A stretch of DNA of 6,338 nucleotides. Source: an uncultured Eubacteriales bacterium (GTDB lineage: Bacteria; Bacillota; Clostridia; Christensenellales; Christensenellaceae). Shown in pieces: positions 1 to 6,031 of this stretch; within the stretch, counting starts at the first letter, position 1, and each line of letters begins with the position of its first letter. The notes below the pieces were generated by a model. That model was not told the origin of the DNA. It worked only from the letters and a program-made list of their open reading frames with translations, and did no database searches. Where the stretch lies: NCBI GenBank assembly GCA_902782475.1, contig CACZNR010000198.1:1-6338 (forward strand). The letters run 5' to 3'. Both the position numbers and the translations under genes were made by a program.

Positions 1-66
1 GATGGGACTCGAACCCGCAACCTGCTGATTACAAATCAGCTGCTCTGCCAATTGAGCTACACCAGC
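1..66 (-). tRNA. tRNA-Thr(UGU), 3' end cut by window edge
   Basis: On the minus strand a cloverleaf can be folded: acceptor 5' strand GCTGGTG, D arm, anticodon stem GCTGA/TCAGC around the loop TTTGTAA, and a T arm with loop TTCGAGT. The anticodon is TGT, so it reads ACA and related Thr codons. The 3' acceptor strand lies beyond position 1, so only its first base is present. The T stem (GCGGG against CCCAT) has a G-U pair and a C-A mismatch, which is unusual. It is the last gene of the five-tRNA transcript, 8 bases after tRNA-Phe. Confidence 0.93.
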
Positions 67-74
67 ACACACTG

Positions 75-150
75 TGGTGCCTCAGGGTGGAATCGAACCA
101 CCGACACGGAGATTTTCAGTCTCCTGCTCTGCCAACTGAGCTACCGAGGC
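75..150 (-). tRNA. tRNA-Phe(GAA)
   Basis: A complete 76-base cloverleaf on the minus strand. The acceptor is GCCTCGG paired with CTGAGGC (one G-U), the anticodon stem is GGAGA/TCTCC and the loop is CTGAAAA, giving anticodon GAA. The T arm is GGTGG-TTCGATT-CCACC, and 3' CCA is encoded. A36-A37-A38 is the known recognition triplet for i6A37 formation by MiaA, so this tRNA is an expected substrate of the MiaB enzyme encoded divergently next door (inference from the family). Confidence 0.97.
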
Positions 151-160
151 ATTAACTTTG

Positions 161-234
161 TGGGCCTTCACGGACTCGAACCGCGGACCAATCGGTTATG
201 AGCCGACCGCTCTGACCAACTGAGCTAAAGGCCC
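161..234 (-). tRNA. tRNA with anticodon CAU, most likely tRNA-Ile2 (lysidine type)
   Basis: A 74-base cloverleaf on the minus strand with acceptor GGGCCTT/AAGGCCC, anticodon loop CTCATAA (anticodon CAT) and T arm CGCGG-TTCGAGT-CCGTG. CAU anticodons occur in initiator Met, elongator Met and Ile2. The C4-G69 and C5-G68 acceptor pairs are the known TilS (lysidine synthetase) determinants, and the sequence resembles Bacillus tRNA-Ile2 as I recall it, so Ile2 reading AUA is favoured over elongator Met. Automated callers would often label it Met. Unlike the Phe, Glu and Pro genes here, no 3' CCA is encoded; the discriminator A is followed by CAA, so CCA must be added after transcription. Confidence 0.9.
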
Positions 235-241
235 AAATTAA

Positions 242-316
242 TGGTGACTCCTAGGAGATTCGAACTCCTGTAACCGCCGTGAGAGGGCGGTGTCTTAACC
301 ACTTGACCAAGGAGCC
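242..316 (-). tRNA. tRNA-Glu(CUC)
   Basis: A complete 75-base cloverleaf on the minus strand: acceptor GGCTCCT/AGGAGTC with one G-U pair, anticodon stem CCGCC/GGCGG around CTCTCAC (anticodon CTC), T arm AGGAG-TTCGAAT-CTCCT, and encoded CCA. It reads GAG. The CUC isoacceptor is the less universal of the two Glu tRNAs, because UUC alone can read both codons, so its presence fits a genome that uses GAG often. Confidence 0.96.
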
Positions 317-340
317 TTGTCTCGTGTTAACACTGAGAAA

Positions 341-419
<79 letters not shown>

Positions 420-447
420 ATGACCCTTCAGCGATGAGGCGATTATT

Positions 448-476
448 AATATACACAATTTAAAAAGTGTTGTCAA
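448..476 (-). promoter_or_regulatory. sigma-A-type promoter of the tRNA operon
   Basis: Read on the minus strand, a perfect -35 TTGACA (476-471) is followed by a 17-base spacer and a -10 TATATT (453-448). This places transcription start near 441, about 22 bases before tRNA-Pro. Its hexamers are among the best in the window, as expected for a stable-RNA operon. Confidence 0.88.
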
Positions 477-510
477 CATAATTTTTATATACTTTTAAAT
501 AATATATTTA
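477..510 (-). promoter_or_regulatory. AT-rich UP-like element upstream of the tRNA promoter
   Basis: Directly upstream of the tRNA -35 box, 32 of 34 bases are A or T, with several A and T runs. Such a tract at -40 to -70 is the usual place for an UP element contacted by the RNA polymerase alpha C-terminal domain at rRNA and tRNA promoters. The assignment rests on position and composition only. The tract also lies upstream of the divergent miaB promoters. Confidence 0.5.
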
Positions 511-527
511 TCCTCTCATATGACCCT

Positions 528-565
528 TTGACTTAATTGAATGAACAGAGATATTATTCTATAAT
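528..565 (+). promoter_or_regulatory. miaB operon promoter region, two overlapping candidate promoters
   Basis: The better candidate is TTGAAT (537-542), a 17-base spacer and a perfect TATAAT (560-565). It would start RNA near 572, leaving a leader of about 23 bases. A second match, TTGACT (528-533), an 18-base spacer and TATTAT (552-557), lies about 8 bases upstream. No operator palindrome or riboswitch fold is evident in the short leader, so expression is probably constitutive. Confidence 0.7.
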
Positions 566-594
566 ATTTCCAATATCGTAAAAGGCAGACATAT

Positions 595-1959
595 ATGGAA
601 AAGAATTTTGATATAGAAAAACTTGAACGTTACATAATCGATAATTCACTTACATACTATATAGAAACATACGGTTGTCAGATGAATGCCCACGATTCCG
701 AGAAGATCTCAGGGATACTTTCATCCCTCGGATACAGCAGAGCCCAGGACAAGGACAAGGCTGATCTGGTGCTTTTCAATACCTGTTGTGTCAGGGAGAA
801 TGCTGAAAACAAGATCTATGGCAATGTGGGAAAAATGAAGCAGTACAAGAAGCACAATGAGGACATGATCGTTGGTGTATGCGGGTGCATGATGCAGCAG
901 AAAGGCGTTGCAGATGATCTTTTCAGGATGTTCCCCTTCGTTGAGCTTGCCTTTGGTACTACCAACATGCAGGATCTGCCGGAGATGCTCTATCACATCA
1001 TCTTTGACAAGGAGAGGATAAAACTCATAGAAGATGACAAGATAGCTGAGGAGAACGTTCCTATGAAAAGGACTCCTCCTCCTCTCTCTACCGTCAACAT
1101 AATGCAGGGATGCAACAATTTCTGCACCTACTGCATCGTTCCCTATGTCAGGGGAAGGGAACATTCAAGAAGGATAGGAGACATCATAACGGAAGTCGAA
1201 TCACTCATGAAAGACGGATACAGGGAAGTCATGCTCCTGGGACAGAACGTGAACTCCTATGGTTCTGAATTTGACAGAGTCACATTCCCGATGCTTCTTG
1301 AAGAAGTTGCGAAGACAGGCATAGACCGCATCAGATTCATGACATCACATCCTAAGGATGCCACTTTGGAGCTTTTCGAGACCATGGCAAGACATGACAA
1401 TATCTGCAACCAGCTCCATCTTCCGGTCCAGGCAGGATCCAGCAGGGTGCTTAAGGCCATGAACAGAAGATATACAAGAGAGGATTACCTCTCACTCATA
1501 AAGACATTAAGGAGCATCATTCCGGATGTGGTGCTCTCTTCAGACATAATGATAGGTTTCCCGGGAGAGACTGATGATGAATTTGAGGAGACCGTATCCC
1601 TTATGGAAGAGGTAAGATACGATTCTGCATTCACATTCGTGTACTCTCCGAGAAAGGGCACACCTGCAGCAGAGATGCCTGATCAGATCCCGGAGGAGAT
1701 CAAACAGAAAAGGATCATGAAGATAGTTGCCCTTCAGAACCGTATAACCTATGAGAGCAATCTGAAGGATGTAGGCAGGTCTGACAGGGTCCTTGTGGAA
1801 GGAAAGAGCAGCAGGGATGAAGGATTCATTGCAGGAAAGACAGACGGTGGAAAGATGGTCAACCTCAGGGGAGACATCTCTCTTGTGGGACAGATAATAC
1901 CTGTAAGGATCGCAGAAGCTAAAAAGACTACACTTGTGGGTGAGATCGAAGGAAGGTAA
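595..1959 (+). CDS. miaB: MiaB, tRNA-2-methylthio-N6-dimethylallyladenosine synthase
   Basis: A cytosolic radical-SAM methylthiotransferase that converts i6A37 to ms2i6A37 in tRNAs reading UNN codons. At 454 residues it has the normal family length. The N-terminal MTTase domain has the three cluster cysteines: C28 in YGCQMN, C64 in NTCCVRE and C98 in CGCMMQQ. The radical-SAM motif CNNFCTYC gives C173, C177 and C180, followed by VPYVRGREHSR. SDIMIGFPGET (316-326) and QAGSSRVLKAMNRRYTRE (279-296) are core family motifs. The last 65 or so residues (about 385-450) form a TRAM RNA-binding domain. The double cysteine at 64-65 is a minor variant. The ATG at 595 is preceded by AAAGG at 581-585. It is the first gene of the operon and diverges from a tRNA cluster that includes a likely substrate, tRNA-Phe. 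RimO is excluded by the MiaB-type NTC.VRE and RGREHSR motifs. Confidence 0.96.
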   Translation: MEKNFDIEKLERYIIDNSLTYYIETYGCQMNAHDSEKISGILSSLGYSRAQDKDKADLVLFNTCCVRENAENKIYGNVGKMKQYKKHNEDMIVGVCGCMMQQKGVADDLFRMFPFVELAFGTTNMQDLPEMLYHIIFDKERIKLIEDDKIAEENVPMKRTPPPLSTVNIMQGCNNFCTYCIVPYVRGREHSRRIGDIITEVESLMKDGYREVMLLGQNVNSYGSEFDRVTFPMLLEEVAKTGIDRIRFMTSHPKDATLELFETMARHDNICNQLHLPVQAGSSRVLKAMNRRYTREDYLSLIKTLRSIIPDVVLSSDIMIGFPGETDDEFEETVSLMEEVRYDSAFTFVYSPRKGTPAAEMPDQIPEEIKQKRIMKIVALQNRITYESNLKDVGRSDRVLVEGKSSRDEGFIAGKTDGGKMVNLRGDISLVGQIIPVRIAEAKKTTLVGEIEGR

Positions 1960-1964
1960 GCATC

Positions 1965-3071
1965 ATGATCAGACAGACTTATGCAGAGATAGACCTTGGA
2001 GCCATAAAACACAATATAAGACTGCTTAAGGAGTGCGCACGCACAGAAGTCATGGCCGTGGTCAAGGCTGACGGATACGGTCACGGAATGAAACAGGTGG
2101 CCCTTGCTGCCTATGAAGAAAATGTAAGATGGTTTGCAGTAGCAACTGCAGGTGAGGCACTTGACTTAAGAAGCGAGCTTCCTGATGCCGGGATACTGAT
2201 ACTTTCGTATCCTGAAGAGCAGTACCTGGAAGAGCTCATTAGTAACGGGATATCTGTCACTGCATACACAATGGAGCAGATGACAAAGATACATGAGATA
2301 TGTTCTGACCTTGGTCTTAAGGCCAGGATACATCTTGCCATAGATACAGGCATGAACCGTATAGGCATAAAGGGGGATGAAGACCTGCTTAGGATCCTGG
2401 ACTTCATGAAGGAGAATGGCATGGATATGGAGGGAGTCTTCACTCATTTTGCAACGGCGGATGAAGGAGACAAGAGCTTTACGGTATTTCAGCTGGAAGG
2501 CTTCAGGCATGCTGTGGATGTGATAAAGAAAAATGGGTTCGATCCTATAGTCCATGCATCAAATTCTGCAGCCACCATAGAGGTCATAGGAGCACACTTT
2601 GACATGTGCAGGATGGGCATATCCATGTACGGATACGCTCCTTCCGGTGAAGTTGACATAAAGGGACTGGATCTTAAGCCGGCCCTTAAGCTCAAGAGCT
2701 ATGTTACCAACAAGAAGGTAATAGAAAAGGGAGAGACTGTAAGCTATGGAAGGCACCATGAGGCCATGGAAAGAGAGACCATACTTACTGTTCCGATAGG
2801 ATATGCAGACGGATATCACAGGTCCATGTCAGGAAAGGCCATGGCGGAAGTTCATGGCATTGCCATACAGAATGTAGGCAACATATGCATGGATCAGACC
2901 ATGTTCCTCATAAAGGAAGGTGAGGATAGTGTCAGGGTCGGCGATGAGGTCGTACTGATCGGTGACAGGTTCAATGCCGAAAGCCTTGCACAGGCCGCAG
3001 GGACAATATCCTACGAGATACTGACCAGCTTATCAAAGAGAGTACCGAGAGTATATGTCGATAAAAAATGA
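1965..3071 (+). CDS. alr: Alanine racemase
   Basis: A PLP-dependent enzyme interconverting L- and D-alanine, which supplies D-Ala for peptidoglycan; cytosolic, normally a dimer. At 368 residues it has the usual length. The N-terminal barrel opens with TYAEIDLGAIKHNIR and carries the PLP lysine K34 in VVKADGYGHG. IDTGMNRIG (126-134) and HASNSAA (197-203) are conserved. The C-terminal beta domain has the second catalytic residue, Tyr261, in ETVSYGR, then PIGYADGYHR and ICMDQTMF (307-314). The motif usually read as GRICMDQ is GNICMDQ here (N306), a substitution just before the substrate-contacting Met309. The start is 5 bases after the miaB stop, and its Shine-Dalgarno AAGGAAGG (1949-1956) lies inside the end of miaB, which suggests coupled translation. 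Biosynthetic Alr is favoured; a strictly catabolic role seems unlikely in this housekeeping operon. Confidence 0.96.
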   Translation: MIRQTYAEIDLGAIKHNIRLLKECARTEVMAVVKADGYGHGMKQVALAAYEENVRWFAVATAGEALDLRSELPDAGILILSYPEEQYLEELISNGISVTAYTMEQMTKIHEICSDLGLKARIHLAIDTGMNRIGIKGDEDLLRILDFMKENGMDMEGVFTHFATADEGDKSFTVFQLEGFRHAVDVIKKNGFDPIVHASNSAATIEVIGAHFDMCRMGISMYGYAPSGEVDIKGLDLKPALKLKSYVTNKKVIEKGETVSYGRHHEAMERETILTVPIGYADGYHRSMSGKAMAEVHGIAIQNVGNICMDQTMFLIKEGEDSVRVGDEVVLIGDRFNAESLAQAAGTISYEILTSLSKRVPRVYVDKK

Positions 3072-3630
3072 TAAGAAAAAACTCAGGGAAAAGTATACAG
3101 GGATCTGCAGGAGCATAGATGAGAGGACCATCATTTATGCTTCAGAGACTGTGTGTGAAAACATCCTTTCACTCATAACATCCAAGGGCATGGACAGGAT
3201 ATTCTGCTATCTGTCATTTGGATATGAGATAAGGACGGACAGGCTGGTGGATGCGCTACTGGATGCAGGAAAACATGTATATGTCCCATATATAGACGGA
3301 GAGGATATGCATGCGGTCTGCTACAGGAAGGGAATGGATCTTGAAGTAAACTCCTACGGCATCAGCGAACCTGCTGAAAAGATCATATACAGCGGAGAGC
3401 TGGATATCGCCGTGGTCCCGGGACTTGCATACGATGAACACTTCAGAAGGCTCGGGCATGGTAAAGCCTATTATGACAGATTTTTGCGCAACAGGAGCAT
3501 ATTCAAGGCGGGAGCATTCGGAAGCTGGCAGAAAACAGATGAGGTACCTAACAATCAATATGATGTGGTATTGGATGCCGTTTTTACTGAAAAAAGCACA
3601 ATTTTTCTTTACAACAATTATAGAATCTAA
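3055..3630 (+). CDS. 5-formyltetrahydrofolate cyclo-ligase (MTHFS family)
   Basis: An ATP-dependent enzyme converting 5-formyl-THF to 5,10-methenyl-THF, which returns the storage folate to one-carbon metabolism; cytosolic. The 191 residues match the family length. Visible motifs are the N-terminal basic KKKLREKY (7-14), YLSFGYEIRTD (52-62), YVPYIDGEDM (76-85), VVPGLAYD (120-127), the substrate/ATP loop GHGKAYYDRFL (134-144, family form G-x-G-x-G-YYDRFL), and the C-terminal VPNNQYDVVLDAVFTEK (164-180). The loop has Ala138 where Gly is usual. The ATG at 3055 is the only start that keeps the N-terminal basic motif; it overlaps alr by 17 bases and has only a weak upstream GAGAG, so it probably depends on ribosomes finishing alr. 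Its last 60 bases are AT-rich and may hold a promoter. Homologues are called ygfA/fau or yqgN. Confidence 0.92.
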   Translation: MSIKNDKKKLREKYTGICRSIDERTIIYASETVCENILSLITSKGMDRIFCYLSFGYEIRTDRLVDALLDAGKHVYVPYIDGEDMHAVCYRKGMDLEVNSYGISEPAEKIIYSGELDIAVVPGLAYDEHFRRLGHGKAYYDRFLRNRSIFKAGAFGSWQKTDEVPNNQYDVVLDAVFTEKSTIFLYNNYRI

Positions 3631-3636
3631 TACAAT
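3608..3636 (+). promoter_or_regulatory. candidate internal promoter before rsmD
   Basis: TTTACA (3608-3613), a 17-base spacer and TACAAT (3631-3636) each match five of six consensus positions, inside the AT-rich 3' end of the cyclo-ligase gene. The predicted start near 3643 falls at the rsmD Shine-Dalgarno, so an RNA made here would have a leader of only about 12 bases. It may serve coaD and later genes more than rsmD. This is a sequence match only. Confidence 0.4.
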
Positions 3637-3654
3637 AGAAAGGTAAAAGTAGAA

Positions 3655-4194
3655 TTGAGGATAGTGGCCGGAACAGCCCGGGGGAAGAGGATTCTGACCC
3701 TTGAAGGCAGAGAAATAACGAGACCAACAACTGAAAAAGTAAGGGAAGCGGTCTTTGGCTCATTGCAGTTTGAGATACCTGATTCGAAGGTACTTGACCT
3801 GTTTGCAGGCTCAGGTGCCATGGGCATTGAAGCACTTTCGCGCGGTGCAGCTTCAGCTGTATTCGTTGACAATGACCGTAATGTAGTGGGCGTCATCAGG
3901 AAGAATCTTGAAAGTACAGGATTTACTGACAGGGCAAAGGTCATACAGGCTGATTACATGACTGTGATCAGGGGAATGAAGGATAGTTTCGGATACATAT
4001 TCCTTGATCCACCATATAAAAGCGGATACTACGACGACTGTCTGACGGCCATATATGAGAACGGTATCATAGAACCGGACGGAAAGATCGTAGTTGAACA
4101 CGACGGCACACTTAAGCTGGAAGACAGGTGGCCGGTGATAAAGGAAAAAAGATACGGAAAGATATATATAACATATCTTTATGGTGAAAGATGA
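3655..4194 (+). CDS. rsmD: RsmD, 16S rRNA (guanine966-N2)-methyltransferase
   Basis: A SAM-dependent methyltransferase forming m2G966 in 16S rRNA during 30S assembly. The 179 residues are typical. The N-terminus MRIVAGTARGKRI and TRPTTEKVREAVF (22-34) are the RsmD signature. The SAM-binding motif is VLDLFAGSGAMGIEALSRGA (46-65), an acidic ribose-binding stretch follows at FVDND (70-74), and the catalytic motif is FLDPPY (116-121). The start is a rare TTG at 3655. It was chosen because the family begins M-R-I-(I/V)-(A/S)-G; the GTG at 3664 would remove this. AAAGG (3639-3643) lies 11 bases upstream, a loose spacing. Together these point to modest translation initiation. It ends in an ATGA overlap with coaD, a pairing found in many Firmicutes. 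Confidence 0.95.
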   Translation: MRIVAGTARGKRILTLEGREITRPTTEKVREAVFGSLQFEIPDSKVLDLFAGSGAMGIEALSRGAASAVFVDNDRNVVGVIRKNLESTGFTDRAKVIQADYMTVIRGMKDSFGYIFLDPPYKSGYYDDCLTAIYENGIIEPDGKIVVEHDGTLKLEDRWPVIKEKRYGKIYITYLYGER

Positions 4195-4661
4195 TGAAAC
4201 TGGCATTTCCGGGAAGCTTTGATCCTCTGACATACGGACATATAGATATCATCGGAAGGGCTGCAGCTCTCTGCGATGAACTGTATGTGGTAGTCGAGGA
4301 TAACATAAACAAGAAATACATGTTCGGAACTGAGGACAGGTTTCAGATCGTAAAGAAGTACTTTGAAAACAACAGCAAGGTGATAGTGAAGTCCTTTAAA
4401 GGGATGACTGTCGACTTCTGCAAAGAGTATGGCATCGATGCCATAGTGAGAGGTGTACGCAATGCAGCAGATCTTGAATACGAAAAGACCATTGCAGCAT
4501 ACAACAATGACCTTTCCGGGATCGAGACCATATTCCTGCTGACAGACCCGATGCTTGAGCATTACAGCTCTTCCGGAGTCAGGGAACTTATCAGGTATGG
4601 AAGAGACATCACGGACTATGTTCCTGAGATAGTCTCTCAATATATAAAAAATTACAATTAA
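4191..4661 (+). CDS. coaD: CoaD, phosphopantetheine adenylyltransferase
   Basis: Catalyses the fourth step of coenzyme A synthesis, ATP plus 4'-phosphopantetheine to dephospho-CoA, in the cytosol. The 156 residues match the family, which forms hexamers. The nucleotidyl-transferase motif PGSFDPLTYGHIDII (7-21) contains the T/HxGH signature (TYGH). VRGVRNAADLEYE (86-98) is the phosphopantetheine-binding region, and YSSSGVREL (125-133) is the second nucleotide motif, usually written SSSxVKE. The ATG at 4191 gives the usual spacing before PGSFDP; the adjacent ATG at 4194 is an alternative that loses one residue. The start overlaps the rsmD stop as ATGA, with GGTGA (4183-4187) as a weak ribosome site, so coupling to rsmD is likely. 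Confidence 0.96.
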   Translation: MMKLAFPGSFDPLTYGHIDIIGRAAALCDELYVVVEDNINKKYMFGTEDRFQIVKKYFENNSKVIVKSFKGMTVDFCKEYGIDAIVRGVRNAADLEYEKTIAAYNNDLSGIETIFLLTDPMLEHYSSSGVRELIRYGRDITDYVPEIVSQYIKNYN

Positions 4662-4681
4662 ATCTTAGGGGTAGTAAAGAA

Positions 4682-5188
4682 ATGGCTAAGTCTGATATTT
4701 TTGGTTATGTAAATGAACTGGAAGAAGAGATCCAGGCCAGCAGATATGCTAGGCTTTCCAAGACCAATAAAGTGATCGATGAGAAGATCGTTATGGAGAT
4801 CATAGAGGATATAAAGAATTCTCTGCATGACGAACTCGATGCTTCCATCAAGATCATGGCTGAAAGGGATCAGATAATCTCTGCTGCAGAAGCTCAGGCA
4901 CAGGAGATCATCAAGAAGGCAAGAAGAGATGCTGATACAATGATCAAGCAGGAACAGGTCTACAAGGATGCTATTGAAAAGGCTCAGAAGGTCACAGACC
5001 AGAGCAGAGACAATGCACAGACCATCAGAAGACGTGCAGATCAGTATGCTGAGGAAGTATTCGAAGATCTCGAAAAGTATTATAGGGAGAGCCTTGAGCT
5101 TATCCAGGTAAACAAGACAAGACTTTATCAGAAGGCTGAGCCGACTATAACAACAGACGAAAAAGAACCTGAAGAAATAGTTGATTGA
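4682..5188 (+). CDS. Conserved coiled-coil protein of unknown function, after coaD
   Basis: Function unknown. The 168-residue protein has no proline before residue 154, one glycine (G8), and no Cys or Trp, so it is almost wholly helical. Residues 1-20 are an amphipathic segment (DIFGYVNELEEEIQ). A basic linker RYARLSKTNK (21-30) follows, then the acidic helix VMEIIEDIKNSL (37-48), a long Ala/Glu/Lys/Gln-rich coiled coil (about 55-145) with repeats like AEAQAQEIIKKARRDAD, and an acidic tail (157-168). There is no signal peptide or membrane segment. From memory it resembles a clostridial family often found beside coaD and loosely labelled ATPase or ATP-synthase-b-like. No Walker motif is visible, so that label is not supported. 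A scaffold or division/cell-envelope role (DivIVA-like) is a guess from shape. AGGGG (4667-4671) is the ribosome site. It is the last gene before the terminator. Confidence 0.85.
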   Translation: MAKSDIFGYVNELEEEIQASRYARLSKTNKVIDEKIVMEIIEDIKNSLHDELDASIKIMAERDQIISAAEAQAQEIIKKARRDADTMIKQEQVYKDAIEKAQKVTDQSRDNAQTIRRRADQYAEEVFEDLEKYYRESLELIQVNKTRLYQKAEPTITTDEKEPEEIVD

Positions 5189-5213
5189 CACATATAGATT
5201 TTATAAAGATTAT
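5185..5213 (+). promoter_or_regulatory. candidate ylbK promoter overlapping the preceding stop codon
   Basis: A perfect TTGACA (5185-5190) contains the TGA stop of the coiled-coil gene. It is followed by a 17-base spacer and GATTAT (5208-5213, four of six matches). RNA would begin near 5220, at the base of the terminator hairpin. The weak -10 box makes this tentative, but ylbK needs some promoter or read-through past the terminator. Confidence 0.35.
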
Positions 5214-5219
5214 GGAAGC

Positions 5220-5253
5220 GGACATTTAATCTAGGTTAAGTGTCCCTTTTTTT
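5220..5253 (+). terminator. intrinsic (rho-independent) terminator of the miaB operon
   Basis: A 10-base-pair stem, GGACATTTAA (5220-5229) with TTAAGTGTCC (5236-5245), has one G-U pair and a six-base loop TCTAGG. It is followed by C and seven Ts (5247-5253). It lies 31 bases after the coiled-coil stop, so it ends the miaB-to-coiled-coil transcript. The ylbK start codon is only 7 bases beyond the U-tract, so the element also sits in the ylbK leader. Confidence 0.88.
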
Positions 5254-5260
5254 GAGGCTT

Positions 5261-6031
5261 ATGGAAAAGAGAAAAAAGGTAGGACTGGTACTAAGTGCCG
5301 GCGCAGCAAGAGGATTTGCCCATATAGGAGTTATAAAGGCACTTAAGGAGAATGACATCCCCATAGATATCATTACAGGAACCAGCATGGGAGCCCTCAT
5401 CGGCGGGATATATGCCACAGGAACAGATATAGACTACATAGAGCAGTATGCGAGGAATGTCTCCATGTCCAAGATACTGGATTTTTCCATAAAGGACGGA
5501 GGATTCCTGAGAGGAAAGAAAGTCGAGGACCTGCTTCGCATAGTAACGGGAAACAAGAGCATAGAACAGCTGGACATGCCGTTTTCCTGTGCAGCTATCA
5601 ACCTGCGCACCGGTCAGGTCAAGGATTTTGACCAGGGTGGTCTTTATGAAGCCATAAGGGCCAGCATATCCATGCCCGGAGTCTTTGCTCCCTATATGAT
5701 AGAGGGAGAAACGTACATCGACGGAGGTCCGCTCTCACGCATGCCCATAAGAAAGGCAAAGGAGCTTGGGGCAGAGATAACCATCGCAGTGGATGTCTCC
5801 TGGAGAGGACAGGACATGGAGATCCCGGGAAATGCCATCGGAGTCCTCAGGCATGCACTCAGCTTTGCAACATGGGCCATATCCAGGGAGCAGGAAAAGG
5901 AAGCTGACATCCTCATCACACCGGATGTATTAAAGGCAAACCCCTTCAATGCCAAGGAATGCGGATTCTGCATAGAAGAAGGGGAAAAGGCCACAAGGGC
6001 CATGATAGATGATATAAAAAAGCTGCTCTGA
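5261..6031 (+). CDS. ylbK: Patatin-like serine lipase/esterase (YlbK type)
   Basis: A patatin-fold acyl hydrolase, expected to cleave phospholipid or other acyl esters through a Ser-Asp dyad; the natural substrate is unknown. Counting from ATG 5261 (256 residues), the oxyanion loop is SAGAARGFAHIGV (12-24; the family usually has GGGxxRG, so Ser replaces the first Gly). The nucleophile is Ser42 in GTSMG (40-44), and the catalytic Asp154 lies in YIDGGPL. No signal peptide or membrane helix is visible, so it is probably cytosolic or membrane-associated. An in-frame GTG at 5240 would add seven residues but lies inside the terminator stem, so ATG 5261 is preferred. GAGG (5254-5257) is only 3 bases from it, a short spacing. 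Position after rsmD-coaD matches B. subtilis ylbK. The reading is secure for the family, moderate for orthology. Confidence 0.92.
   Translation: MEKRKKVGLVLSAGAARGFAHIGVIKALKENDIPIDIITGTSMGALIGGIYATGTDIDYIEQYARNVSMSKILDFSIKDGGFLRGKKVEDLLRIVTGNKSIEQLDMPFSCAAINLRTGQVKDFDQGGLYEAIRASISMPGVFAPYMIEGETYIDGGPLSRMPIRKAKELGAEITIAVDVSWRGQDMEIPGNAIGVLRHALSFATWAISREQEKEADILITPDVLKANPFNAKECGFCIEEGEKATRAMIDDIKKLL

Noticed and set aside
420..594. T-box or other riboswitch in the miaB leader
   Set aside because: The predicted leader is about 23 bases, with no T-box sequence and no room for an aptamer fold.
3425..3646. Short plus-strand frame of 73 codons inside the cyclo-ligase gene
   Set aside because: It is out of frame with a well-supported family member and shows no motif.
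4658..5191. Long open frame of 177 codons on the minus strand opposite the coiled-coil gene
   Set aside because: It mirrors the coiled-coil gene, and its Leu/Ser/Ile/Cys-rich translation is what the complement of Glu/Lys/Gln/Asp codons gives. It has no family resemblance or ribosome site that I can see.
5240..5260. GTG at 5240 as the ylbK start, adding seven residues
   Set aside because: It lies inside the 3' arm of the terminator stem, and the extra codons come from the U-tract. The family core begins right after ATG 5261.
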